64,000 bases of DNA, taken from positions 59,423,508 to 59,487,507 of the forward strand of contig NC_052351.1 in NCBI RefSeq assembly GCF_009727055.1, read 5' to 3'. The position numbers were made by a program, and so were the translations under genes. Below, piece by piece: positions 11,060 to 22,489 of this stretch. This stretch comes from Benincasa hispida (Eukaryota; Streptophyta; Magnoliopsida; Cucurbitales; Cucurbitaceae). Each line of letters starts with the position of its first letter. Position 1 is the first letter of the stretch. The notes under the pieces were generated by a model. The model saw nothing but the letters and a program-made list of their open reading frames with translations. It did no database searches and was not told the origin of the DNA.

Positions 11060-12567
11060 TGTTGGGATTGGTGTTCTAAATCTCCTTGTAATCTCATAAT
11101 TTGTAAACTTTGTATAAACATATTGTTGTTAATAAAATAAGTGTTATTTTATAAGCATATACTCAATCCAATAAACTAAGATCCTAGGTTATTTTATGTA
11201 ATTTAAACAAGTATGTAGAGACATACAAGTGGATTTTGTTTAAATAATAACCTAAACGGTCTGTAGTAGATGGATAAGGCTGGGTATCTTATCCCGGTGA
11301 CACTACGGATATGGCCTGCTTTGTAGGTGTTACAAGTGTTGTAAAGTGTTATAAATGATCCGATCGTAATTATTTATGTAGAGACATGTGAGCGAGGATA
11401 TCCTATACAAAGAGTTTATATAAGACCGAACCACGAAATGATTAGTCTCTTTATATAACACCGTTAATAATAGAGACCTACATTTCATTAGGATGACCAT
11501 ATATGACATGACCTAAATCCTGAGTGAGTTGTGAACTCTTTCTCATGAAGGTGGCTTTTGATTTGTATGGGTGAGAGTGGCTAGATTTCCAACTCAATAA
11601 ACCTACCATTTTGGGCATTCCTCTGATTGGGGAGTTGGGAACACGGCTACACGAGACAGAATTCACTCCTTCCCCGATGCAAGGGCAAGTAGATAAATTG
11701 CTCCCTTAAGGGCTGATTCTAGGGCTTGAACATAGTGGCCACACCCTCTCCTGGCCTGAGAGAACTTGGTCATAGTTGGACTATGACTTTATTTTTCATT
11801 AAAGGATCAGTGGTACTTAAGAAACTTAGATGTAACATATAGGGCAAAAATGGTAATTTTTGGTCCAATTGTACTTACTGAGCAATTTGTGAAGGGCATT
11901 GCACTGTTGATTTGGTTATGGACACAAAAATTTCATCTATAGTGCAAAGAGTGCACAACTATCGGTCTTTAGTGGGGAATGGACAGCAATTAACGGATGT
12001 TGGATAATTTAATTAAAGAGCTTAATTAATTATTCACAAGTACCCTTGGGAGCTTCAATCTACAGGTCCACCAAGGTCCCCTCTTGTTAGTCTCAAACAG
12101 GCATTTAATTTGAGAATTATTTTTTAATTAATTTGAAGTGTTCAAATTAATTGAGGGAATTAATTATATATGATATAATTAATTAAAATCTATTTTATAT
12201 ATGATATTAATTAATATATGTATTTGCTACATTAATAATATAAGGTAATATGAGAGGAATTTGAATTATGATTCAAATACCTAATTATATGAATGAGATT
12301 CATGTAAATTAAATTTAATATAAATATTATTTATTATATAAATACCATGAATAAATTGAGAGGAATTAAATATTTGGATATGATCCAAATATTCAATTAT
12401 ATGAATGAGAATTCTTATAATGAGTTTATTATTAAATGTTATTTATATTAAATGCCATGTATGGTTGCAGGAAAATACATCTATAGTTATATTGTATTTG
12501 ATTACGATATTGTAACTATAGATTATGTTTTATATGGGAATATAACATATAGTTATTATATATAATC
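11060..12567 (+). mobile_element. 3' LTR of copia element P1, broken by hAT
   Basis: Begins TGTTGGGATTGGTGTTC and follows the same order of conserved blocks as the LTR at 34333 (CAATAAACTAAGATCCTAG; GTAGTAGATGGATAAGG; GACACTACGGATATGG; CCACGAAATGATTAGTCTC). It breaks off at 12567, where the hAT terminus starts. The rest of the LTR is not found beyond the hAT right end at 18677, so this LTR is incomplete and no target duplication can be assigned. Confidence 0.82.
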
Positions 12568-13567
12568 TAGGGTTGGCAAAAAAAACTCCGCGGGGACGGG
12601 TCCCCGCCGTTCTTGGGTTCTCGCTCGAGGACGAGGACGGTATCCCGACCCCAATTAATTCCTGACCCCCGATTTGAGTTATATTTATATTTTTATTAAA
12701 TATATATATAATATAAAAAATAATTGATTTATATATATGTTTATAATATGTAGTGTTAGAGCCCAAACTTTAACTCTAAGCCTAAGAAGTAAAGCCCAAA
12801 CTTAAAAACTAAAAAAAGCCCAAAGTCAAGTTGTTCTTGTTCAACCTTCTCTATCTCCTTACCTTTTGCCAGTCCAAAGCCCAAACTACCCTACCCTACC
12901 TACCGTGCATGAGTTCATGAAGGAAGACTGAAGGCGAAGCGTGTGCCATCTGAAGCTGAACTGATTCAAGGTGAACCCGTGACCTGGAAGACTTGAAGTG
13001 AAGATTGAAGGCGAAGCGTCAAGTGAAGAAGAAGACCTATCGTGAATCGTGAAGTGAAGCCGTCAGCCGTGATTCGTGAAGGAAGGCCTTGGGTGTTGCG
13101 TTTGCCGTCAGCCGTTGCGTCTGCTTTCAAGACTGTCCATTCGAGTTCGAGTCATTGTCGTCCGACTTCCGAGTGGTGAGATATGGAAAGATAATACATG
13201 AGTTTAGTTTGAAAAGTAGATCAAATTATTGGTAAGGATATATTTTGATTGTTTTGTTTTATTTTTCATTTGAAAAAAAGAGATTTTGTGTTGTTCTAAG
13301 ATGTGAGATCTGTCCGTTTAAGGCTTCAAGCCACTACCGTCTGAGATCTGTTGCCATTCAAGCCGGTAAAAATTTCCTTTTGTTCTTCAGTTTGGCCATT
13401 TGGTATTTTTTTTCATTGTAAATTTAATCCCTCAAGTTTAAATTTTATAAAAATTAGTAAATAATATGTTTGAAAAGTATGTTTGTGTATGTTTGAATGC
13501 TTTGAATTTTAGGCTTGAATATGTTTGAAAGTTATGTTTGAATGCTTTGAATTTTGGGGTTGAATAT

Positions 13568-15207
13568 TGATAACGGGCAGAAATGCACATTATCATAGTG
13601 CTAAGTTCTTAAACAATGTTGGATTGCGTTGATAGAATATGTTAAATTGCGTCCATTAAGCATCAATTCTATAATATTGCAGTCGCATGCATCCAATGCA
13701 TTAGAGCAGTTGATCTTTATATTTTTGTGCAGAATAATGCGTTAACGCAATGCAAAGAATGCGATAATAGGAATACATTGGTCGACCGCAACTTCACCTC
13801 AAGACTTTGCGTTGATCGTGCTTGCAAACATCCACCCAAGAAGAATCACCGCAACATGGTGGGCGCATCCAGACGAAAGGACAATTAAGATCGATGGGAC
13901 AAAAAGCTGATGGCAGTCGGATCCAAATTAAGTTGACAGTCGATAATGGTCACAAAGTACATCGGTGACAATTATCCGGCGCATCAATCAGAAATTAAAG
14001 CTGTCCCATCTATACAACCAAGAAAGAGAAGCCACCTTTCACCTTTGATGCCCTATAAATATCAAGTGCATTCTTCAGAGAAAGGGTTAAGCAGTCAATT
14101 ACCTCACCACCATTACAAGTTCACGTCTCTGTGCATAGTTTTCTTTTCCATTTTACGGTGGAGCAAGAGAAGAGTGGTGACGCCAAAGATCGTCCAAGGA
14201 GGCTCGAGAGAGGACCTTGGGCCATAAGAGCAGAAAGCGGGCTGACTCTCGCGAAAGCGAGAATATCTTTAGAGCACGAGTAGAAACAGTGTAACGCTTG
14301 GCAGCAAGAAATTGCTACAAGCTCTTTACTATACTCGCATTGTTATTTTGTACTTCATCTAATATCTATTCAATGGAAGTTCTATTTTTACATCTGCTCA
14401 CTCTCTTTATATGCATGAGTAGCTAAACTAGTTGAATGGGTTGAGAGGAACTAAGCTAACATGATCTAAGAAGTTCATTGCTTGCGATTGTCTTGTTTTA
14501 TGTTGTGCAAAATACCCCTTTAAAGTTACTCGAGAGAGAATCTAAAGAAAGAACTAATGTCTCGAGAGAGCTAGGTTAGAATCTGGACTCAAAAGAGCAA
14601 GATTAGACTTGCATAAACAAGAGATGGGGACTTAGAGATAAGCTCTGTTTGTCAACTTGCATCGCATGCATTCTAGGAATAGGAATGATATTATGTGGTC
14701 GCATATTTGTGTGAATGTCATGTTTTCATCGCATAAATAGAAATAGAGGTTTATGTGTAAACCCTGTAGACTTATCGCATATTTATCGCATGCATTCTAG
14801 CCTTAGAAGTTGTGGCATTCATGTCGAGAGGTGGTTTACTATTGTATGCATGTTGCACGATCGCAAAGCATAAACGCATCCTAGGGAGTGTTAGCCGAAA
14901 CCCTTCTCAACCCGTTCACCGCATATTCATCATATTTCCCATTTACCAACTCTTTTTGAATCTGCCGCATTCGTTATTATTTTCATTAACGCAACAACAA
15001 CCCAACACTTATTTATTCAACTGATTACCGCAAGTTTTCATAAAAATCTCCAACGCAACTATTTTCACAAGTCCCTGTGTTCGATCTTGGACTTACCAGG
15101 AAACTCAGAGGAATTTACACTTGGATTCCTCTGGGGAAACTTGAGTGCACAACGCAATCCATCAACGCATATCATCTATAATTTCCACCTCATAAATCTA
15201 AGCATCA
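13568..15207 (+). mobile_element. solo gypsy-type LTR, 1640 bp, TSD AATAT
   Basis: Begins TGATAACGGGCAGAAATGC and ends ATAAATCTAAGCATCA. Exact AATAT duplications lie at 13563-13567 and 15208-15212. The flanks share GAATATGTTTGAAAG-like sequence belonging to the hAT 5' region. It is the same family as the solo LTR at 47189-48841 (identical first 20 or so bases, read on the minus strand there). It is non-coding and younger than the hAT it interrupts. Confidence 0.9.
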
Positions 15208-15462
15208 AATATGTTTGGAAAGTATCTACATAATTCTAATTCTTGAATTTTGGGTTGAATATGTTTGAATGCTTTGAGTCTTTTTTAATGCTTTTGGGGT
15301 TTGAATTTTAATTCTAAGACATTAGAATTCCATAATTCTAAGACATTGTTTGAATTCTTTGAATTTTAGGGATGAATGCTTTTAATATGTTTGAATGTTT
15401 TGAAAATTAAGTCCAAGTCTAAAAAGGGTTTTTTTAATTAAATCTTTGGTAGGTTGAAAACA

Positions 15463-17488
15463 ATGTCTTCATCACCTTCTACAAATAAAGATTCTCCAAA
15501 TCCAATTCCAAGTCTAATTCCAATCCCAGATCCAACCCCAGATTCAACCCCAAAATGAATCTCAAATTCAACCCTAAATTTAACTCCATGCTCCTCGAAT
15601 GATGATAATTGAATGTGATAATTGTGTTATTCTTGGTAAGGATATTGAGAAGGGATCTTTAAAGAGAAGATTGACATCGGTTGTTTGGAGCTATTTTAAG
15701 AAACAAATAATAGATGAAGTAGAAAAGGCGGTTTTTAATTGTTGCAAATGAAAATTAGGGGGTGAAAGTAAAAATGAAACCAAACATTTGCATAACCATA
15801 TTAAGATATGCCCATATAAAGGACAAAAGAACATACGACAATCCTTATTAAATCCTAATAGAGAGAAGAACAATACATTGAGTTTATATAACTTCGATTA
15901 GGAAGCTGCAAAAAAAAGCATTAGCTAGGATGATAATAAAACATGAATATCCTCTCTCAATAGTTGAGCATGAAGGTTTTAGGGAATTTTGTAATGTCAT
16001 CCAACCATTTTTTAAGATGGTGTCAAGAAACACAATAAAGAAGGAGATTTTGAAAATTTACGAGACTAAAAAGTTGAAAACCATGACATTGTTGAATGAG
16101 ATCAAAAGAAAAATTGCCCTTGAAATGGACATGTGGACTTCCAACCACCAAATAAAAGGTTATATGGATGTCACTGCACATTTTGTTGATGATAGTTGGG
16201 TTTTGCAAAACAAAATAATCAGGTTTATATATGTCCCTTCTCCACACATTTCTGAGATGCTTCATGAAGAAATAATGGAATGTCTGTTAGACTGGAATAT
16301 TGATCGAAAATTGTCATATGTAACTGTAGATAATTGTAGTACAAATGACTCCATGGTTAATATGCTTGTTGATAGTTTGTGTGGAAACTTAATATTGGAT
16401 GGGAGTTTATTTCATATGCGATGTTGTGCTCATATTTTGAAATTAATTGTGAAATATGGGTTGGTAGTAATAGGAGATGGGATCAAAAGAGTATGTAGTG
16501 TGTCTTTTTGGGTGCATACACAAAAAAAGAAGGAGAAATTTGAGGAAACTGCTCGTCAGTTGAATGTTTATGATAGTCAGATGTTGAGTCTTGATTGTTG
16601 TACTAGGTGGAATTCTACATATTTTATGTTAGCCACTGCATTGAAGTATAAGACTGTTTTTTATTGATTAAAACAACAAGAACCAAAGTACAAGTGTTTT
16701 CCTTTGGATCAAGATTGGGTATTAGCAAAAGAGATATGTGAGAAACTGAAAATATTTCATCACGTGACTGAAATATTTTCTGGATCCAAATATCCTACTA
16801 CTAATCTTTTTTTCCCAAAATTTTGTAAATTGAAATTGGCTATTTCTGAATGGACTAATTTTGGCATTCAAGAGATAAGAGACATGACTTTAGATATGAT
16901 TTCAAAATTTGATAAGTATTGGAAGAAAATTCATGGGGGTAATGGTCATAGTTGTAGTTTTAGATGCACGTTACAAATTGAAGTTGATTGAGTTTTATTT
17001 CCCTAGAATTTATGGAGATAGTTTTTTTTCTTGAAGTGGAAAGGATTAAAAAAATTTGTTCAGATTTGGAAACAGAATATTAGCTGAACCATGAAGGTGA
17101 AGGTGATGATTATCACTCTAAAAATTTAGATGGAACATCACAGAATATAGAATTTGATGATTTTAATGATTATGACTTGTTTGTATCAAATTCCAATAAT
17201 ATGAATCAGAAGCAACAGTTTGATGCATATCTGGATGAACCTATCTTACCTCGAACATCTGATTTTGACATTTTGAATTAGTGGAAATTGAATGGTGTCA
17301 AGTATCCCATTTTACAAGAAATTGCAAGAGACATATTAGCCATCCCGTTATCTAGTGTTGCATCAGAGTCTGCTTTTAGTACCTGTGGTAGGATTGTAAG
17401 CCCACATCTTAACAAACTTCAACCGAAGACGATAGAGGCTTTGATGTGCACTCAAAATTGGATTGCAACTAAAGTTTTGACAGGTTAG
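15463..17488 (+). pseudogene. hAT transposase remnant (BED finger, core, dimerisation domain)
   Basis: Starts at ATG 15463 (MSSSPSTNKDSPNPIPSL) and meets a stop at the end of a proline-rich stretch. A BED-type zinc finger is recognisable around 15670-15810 (SVVWSYFKK, then CC, then HLHNHIKICP) with a stop inside. The catalytic region 15930-16667 includes MDMWTSN, GYMDVTAHFVDDSWVL, RCCAHILKLIVK and RWNSTYFML; 16704-16991 continues it. The C-terminal hAT dimerisation domain is at 17288-17488 (YPILQEIARDILAIPLSSVA, SAFSTCGRIV). It resembles DAYSLEEPER/RICESLEEPER-type plant hATs. At least four stops or shifts separate the blocks, so it is inactive. Confidence 0.9.
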
Positions 17489-18399
17489 TTTGTCTATTTT
17501 GTTTTACCTCTTTTTAGCATTTAATATATTAATAAATATTTTCTTTTATTACAAATATGTGACAATATAAAGTACTAGCACGAGTAGAGAAATGGTTAAA
17601 CATTTAGAAACTGTTTTAGAAAATACAGACAATTTTGATGAAGATTGTGTGGTGACTATGGTATGCTCAAGGATTAACAATATTTTCTTATGACACATTT
17701 TATTTTTTGTGGACTAACTTTTTTTTGTGACATTATTTATTAATTACATTTTAAATGTAGGAATGAATAATACTCACAACTAAGGATGGAATGATGCCAA
17801 GAAAGGAGAAAGATTTGAATGTAAAATCATCGGTGAAAAGAGAAAGACGAGCAATTTATATATTTTAGATGTATAAGACATTTGTCTTTAATTGTGTTCC
17901 TTATTCAAACTTTATTTAAGTTTAAGTTGTAAACTTATTTAATGGATTTTTCAGTTTTTAAATTGTGTTTATTTCATAGATTAGTCTATTATATTTTGTT
18001 TATTTTTTGTGGACTAGTCAAATTTTGAATAAAACCACTTGAATTAAAAAATGAGGAATCCGATAAACTTATTTAATGGATTTGGGGAGTCGGGGTCGGG
18101 GTTGGGAAATCCTTGTTCGGGGATTCGGGGTAGGGGTTGGGAAATCCTTGTTCGAGGATTTGGGTCCTCGCGGGGAAAAACCCTGCTTTTTATTTTTTTA
18201 TTTTTAATTTTAATTATTTAAAATTAACTAAATTTAATATTTATATTAAAATTGTAAATTTTATATAGGAAACTAGTATATTATTATTGTTTGTTTAAAT
18301 TAAATATTACATGTTTTTTTATTATAAATTAATAAAAATTAAATTTATTATAATATTTTTAAAAGTAAAAACGAAAAAAAAACCTAAAACAGTACAATA

Positions 18400-18490
18400 T
18401 ATTATTATTGTTGTTGTTGTTGTTGTTGTTATTGTTATTATGTGTGTATGTGTGTGTATGTGTGTATGTATATATATATATGTATATATT
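18400..18490. repeat. compound microsatellite (TGT)n, (GT/AT)n
   Basis: A run of TGTTGT units about 18408-18430, followed by GTGTGTATGTGTGTGTATG and a TATATATA run. It lies in the AT-rich interior of the hAT right part. The homologous hAT piece at 38473 lacks it, although that piece ends close to this point. Confidence 0.85.
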
Positions 18491-18677
18491 AACAATTAAA
18501 AAAATCAGGGCGGGGACAAGGATCGGGGACGGGGTGGGGATCCCTTCCCCGTCCTCAATCGGAGACTCGATTTAAATCCCCAGTTTGACCCTCGTCCCAG
18601 TCAAATCAGGGATTTTCCACCCGGATTGGGCGGGGACTCGCAGGGACCCGACCCCGCGGAGAATTTTGTCATCCCTA

Positions 18678-18856
18678 GGCGAGAGGAGGGTAGGAATACT
18701 TAATCTCTTTTATGGATGATTATTCAAGGTATGGTTACTTGTAACATAAGTCTGAAGCCTTTAAAAAGTTTAAAGAGTATAAGGCTAAAGTTGAAAACCT
18801 ATTAGCTAAAAGAATTAAAATACTTCGTTCTGATGGGGGTGGAGAGTACATCGATT
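18678..18856 (+). pseudogene. copia integrase core fragment (element D, first part)
   Basis: Begins with the 8-bp hAT target site GGCGAGAG and continues with integrase core sequence: EYLISFMDDYSRYGYL, FKKFKEYKAKVENLLAKRIK and RSDGGGEYIDL. One stop is visible. After YIDL the integrase ends and copia LTR sequence follows. The downstream half of this integrase is found at 32270 after nested insertions, so this is read as the upstream part of copia copy D. The N-terminal half is not adjacent; a complementary piece lies on the minus strand at 38748 and upward. Confidence 0.82.
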
Positions 18857-18953
18857 TAATTTACCATCATCAAAAAGAGTTATGGATGTGAAATTAATAA
18901 ATTTTATTGTTTGTATTATTGTCTATTTTGTCTTAATAGCCATAAATCCAATA
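18857..18953 (+). mobile_element. LTR fragment nested in integrase of copia D
   Basis: CATCATCAAAAAGAGTTATG, TTATTGTTTGTATTATTG and AAATCCAATAAA follow the same order as the start of the copia LTR at 43320-45227 (CGTCATCAATAAAGAGTTAT, TTATTGTTTGTATTGTTG, AAACCAATAAACT on its own strand). The first ~50 LTR bases are missing. The fragment is cut at 18953 by the minus-strand Sire-like copia and the LTR resumes at 30951. Confidence 0.65.
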
Positions 18954-19504
18954 AAAAGCATGCTTGTCACAAGAGATATTCTATCATGCTCAAGAAATTT
19001 AACTTTGTCAAGCAAGGCATTTTTCTCATCACAATCAAAAGCACGCTTGTCACAAGAGATATTCATTTCATCAATATGCATAGCATCATGCTCATTCTCT
19101 TTTAAGCAAGCAATTTCTTCAAGTAAAGACTTATTTTTACTAGATAAAACATTGTTTTTCTTTTTAAGCACAACATACTTAGAACTAAGTTTTTCTAAAT
19201 CACTTTCAAAAGCTTTGAACAATTCATTATAAGAAAGAGGTTCTAGAGTTACCTCATCATTTTGTTCATCCTCTTTGTCACTATGAGCCATGAAGCAAAA
19301 ATTGGCCACTTCTTCATTATCACTCCCACTTTCGTTTTCATCGCTATCATCCCAAGTAGCTTTCATTGCTTTCTTCTTGGATTTCTTGGATGATTTGAGA
19401 AAAAGAAAATTGGTTCTAATATGACCCAGCTTCTTGCATTCATAGCATATTACCTCATCCTTTTTGCTCTTTTCACCTTTTGACTCTTTTTGGTTGGAGA
19501 GATG
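18954..19504 (-). pseudogene. Sire-like copia gag, C-terminal part
   Basis: On the minus strand it reads KSKKDEVICYECKKLGHIR, a zinc-knuckle start (CX2CX4H) whose final Cys is replaced (RTNF), then an acidic stretch (WDDSDENESGSDNEEVANFC, FMAHSDKEDEQ), then a coiled-coil-like LEPLSYNELFKAFESDLEKL. This layout is typical of the large Gag of Sire/Maximus-type copia elements; the lineage is my inference. It joins at the TSD AGATG (19500-19504) to the N-terminal gag at 28668 and upward. Toward lower coordinates it is truncated, and the element's pol and 3' LTR are absent. Confidence 0.78.
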
Positions 19505-21281
19505 TGTAAACACGTGATTTGTATGTATGATATTCAATGCTCATGATGATGCGATACTACTACTATTTATGCGTTAATTAGAGATGCCCAAGTAGTATGC
19601 CCTGCATTGTCACAAGTTTCCTTACGATGGAACCAAATGTAATTCCACCGCAAGTTTCTCAGTGTGATCCGAGGTCGAACACAGGGAAGTGGTGCCGGTT
19701 ATTGCGGTATGTTCATGGTATATGCGACCGGGTTTTTCAATTCTTTATTAAAATGTGTACAGTATGTAAATTACAGTAAAATAAAGGGAAGCGGCAAAAA
19801 TGCGATAAACCTAAGCTAGATGTTACAAGATACAGGCTTTATGTGCAAGATAATAGGATTAAGGCTGGCTATAAAGATTGTGCAAAGACGTGGGATGCGA
19901 CGACAAGTCTTGTGAACAGATTAGAAAGAGAAAGATAAGTATTACAAACAACGTAAGCTCTTAATTGAATTGAAGGTATAAATACTGTTCCGCTCTTCTC
20001 TTGGCATACACCTCTCAGTGATCGGCCGCGTTTCCCATATGTCTGTGGCGAAACAGAGTTTAACGCAATGAACACAAGGTTGCTTCCATGTCTGGAAGTA
20101 CTACTCATTTTAGTTAATGCACTCTTCTGACTTTCTCTTGATAGATCAGAATGACATCTTTACTTCTGCTCTCACAGGTGAAGATGTCGTCTAGCATGCT
20201 TTAGCTAAACGTATTTCTATAACTTTAATACATATTAAGTTCTTGGTGATTTATATTGCTCATCAAGGGATTAAGAAACATCATGGAGAAAGTAACTAAT
20301 GAGTGAACGAAAATAGAAAGAGAATGGTAAATGAAATCTATCGAAACATTTAATATTTCTACTAAGTGTTTGATACATGATGTGTGAATGAATAGATAAA
20401 GAAAATATGGAATACAATGAAAGAGAGATAGAACAGATACAATCTGGTGCCAATGTCTTGGCATAGATTCGATGGAAATCTGCTTGCTGGATAGGATGGT
20501 TTCGATGGTAGGAAGAGCTTCCCTCTCAGACTTGCTCCACCGGTAGCAGGGGTCACTGCACAGAGCTTCGATCGAGTAAACAGCAGGTCGGATCTGAGAT
20601 TTACCTCTCGGCCTTATCTCTTTCTCTTCCCAGATTTCTTCTTTTCAGCACTCAATTCAGCCTTTTCTCTCTAAAATCTTACAGCACTTAGCCCAGGATC
20701 AAATAGCATAATTTTCTCTGAATTCGCTGGGGTATTTATAGGAGCAAATCCTTTGACTCCGGCCTTGTGGTCCCCACTTTTGTTATGGAAATTCCAAAGA
20801 TGGAGGGATATTATTCCTTCTGTTATGCAATCAGACCATCAAATTTGCACAACGGTTAGTTGTACATGTGTCTCAATCCTCCGCCTTTGCATTGCTCAGC
20901 TGCATCTCTCGATCATGGGTTCGCATGCGGTGTTTGTTTTTATTACTGCATGTGATCGAAGCATAACTCTGAACCAACTGTCACATTGCGCCATTACTTC
21001 GGTAATCGTCTCTTCATGGTTGATCGACGGACGCAATGTGACAGAGATGCATTGATTAGTTTCTCATGAGCCTTGGGCGCAAGCGGTGACTTAGTCTCCT
21101 GCAAAACATAGTAAAGTTTGGCTTGTCCTCCATCTTTTTGGCATTAGTGGGTGTAATTGCAAACATTTATAATTATTGTCATACAAGGTTAATTTTCATA
21201 CAATTGGCGTATAATTACTAACTTTTGGCCGCAATATCTAGATAAGGTGACATAAATAACTTGTGTTTCTACAAGTTATCA
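19505..21281 (-). mobile_element. 3' LTR of the gypsy element, 1777 bp
   Basis: Spans TGTAAACACG at the low end to GTTATCA at 21281 (read minus: TGATAAC at the start, CGTGTTTACA at the end). Positions 20252-21281 align nearly base for base with the other LTR at 27636-28667, with scattered substitutions visible (for example GTAACTAATGAG against GTGACTAATGGG). The extra 747 bases (19505-20251) are absent from the other copy. They hold the shared motif TCCGAGGTCGAACACAGGGA (about 19668-19687). Confidence 0.88.
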
Positions 21282-21294
21282 CACCTCCAAATTT
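21282..21294 (-). promoter_or_regulatory. polypurine tract of the gypsy element
   Basis: Read on the minus strand, AAATTTGGAGGTG lies directly before the LTR start TGATAAC. This is the expected position of the plus-strand primer and supports the minus orientation of the element. Confidence 0.65.
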
Positions 21295-22480
21295 AGATAT
21301 ATGTTTGTCCTCAAGCATATCTTCTACTAAGGCAATCATGCTCCATTCCTATCCTATATTTCTGCGATGATTGGTTGCTCCGAATGTTACACTTAGGCAC
21401 ATTACCTGACATCGCACTTTCCTTCTATCCTTGCTAATTCTTAGCAAGCCTTACTTTATTCTTCTATGTAACAAAATTCTGCTCAAAGACACTTTTCGAG
21501 TTTTCAAAATAGAATGTTTATCTCTTCGTTATCAAAACAACTTGATGTATCTATATGCGGTGAGCAAAACTTTGCGTCATTTATTCACTTAGAGATAGTT
21601 GGGCATAGTTACACTCTTCGTTTTGGCTTGTCCCCACAGGTGTCATGCAAACATCCAACTACGGTAGTGTGCCAGTTCTAAACTTTAATTCATGATAATC
21701 AGAGGAGTTGTCCCTTGCCTTCTTTTTCCCTTTCTTTTGCTTATACTACGTTGTTCTTGGAAACCCACCTTCGTTTTGGCTTGCTCCTACGGGTTTCATA
21801 TGAACATCCAACTACAAGCAGGTTCCTTTCACAACTAAACTCTTATCAGGTTGGGAACAGTTTTGAAATTTTCCCTTGCGCTGACATTAGAGTTTTGCAT
21901 AAATTTTTTTTTTTTTTTTTAACGAAAATGGACGCATTTTGTGAAAGACTACATACTTCTGATTTCATCTGCTCAGACCTTCCCCACCCCAAAATTTAAA
22001 GATGAGCAAGGTCCTCATTGCATTGTTTGGATAGACTAGACAAACACTTAGAAGAAAATTCTAAAAAGAAGGTTTGAGCAGGACTTTGAAAGATAAAAGG
22101 TAAAATACTGCTAAACTAAGAGTTAACTAAGTGTTAGTTAGAATTTACTAAGTACAGGAAATGTTTCTAAGTATAACATATAATACGTCATAGCAATGCA
22201 ATGAAGATCGTAAAAATACAAGAGTAAAAATATAGCAAAGATTAACAAAGGAAGATAATGAAAGAGGCACAAGCAAAGAGTAGAGTGAATTATGTACTTT
22301 GATTGTATTGACTATTAACAAAGCATGCGAATATACTACAAATGGTCGCATTACAAACAAAATTTTCTCATGCCTATACAAGAGTCAAAGAATTTAGTTA
22401 ACTTACAAAATAATAAAATAATTAAATACAATTAAAGAATGGTCGCATTAAAATTTAAAATTGAAGAAAGAATAAAAACT
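21295..22480 (-). other. non-coding 3' region of the gypsy element
   Basis: About 1.2 kb between the long ORF and the polypurine tract. It contains repeated phrases around CTTCGTTTTGGCTTG..CCC.ACGGGTTTCAT (21617-21640 and 21769-21800), suggesting an internal duplication, and a T20-like homopolymer at about 21905-21920. No coding motif is visible. Confidence 0.5.
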
Positions 22481-22489
22481 AAGGTTGAG

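Larger units (their letters stand above)
12568..18677 (+). mobile_element. hAT transposon, decayed, with unmatched flanks
   Basis: Left terminus TAGGGTTGGCAAAAAAAACT; right terminus, read inward on the minus strand, TAGGGATGACAAAATTCT. Both are followed by CGCGGGG/GGGGAC-rich subterminal sequence. A hAT transposase remnant lies at 15463-17488 and a solo LTR (13568-15207) sits in the 5' part. The left 8-bp flank (ATATAATC) and the right flank (GGCGAGAG) differ, so the two ends do not come from one undisturbed insertion. The right flank matches another half-element at 38740-38747. The piece is probably a recombinant between two hAT copies. Confidence 0.72.

Noticed and set aside
3716..12567. 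Intact autonomous copia element
   Set aside because: The 5' LTR is truncated, gag has stops, RT and RNase H are missing, and the 3' LTR is broken.
15930..17488. Domesticated (still functional) hAT transposase gene
   Set aside because: Stops and shifts separate the BED finger, core and dimerisation blocks, and the element ends and a nested LTR show an ordinary decayed transposon.
18311..18499. Small open frame with Val/Cys repeats
   Set aside because: It is a translation of the microsatellite.
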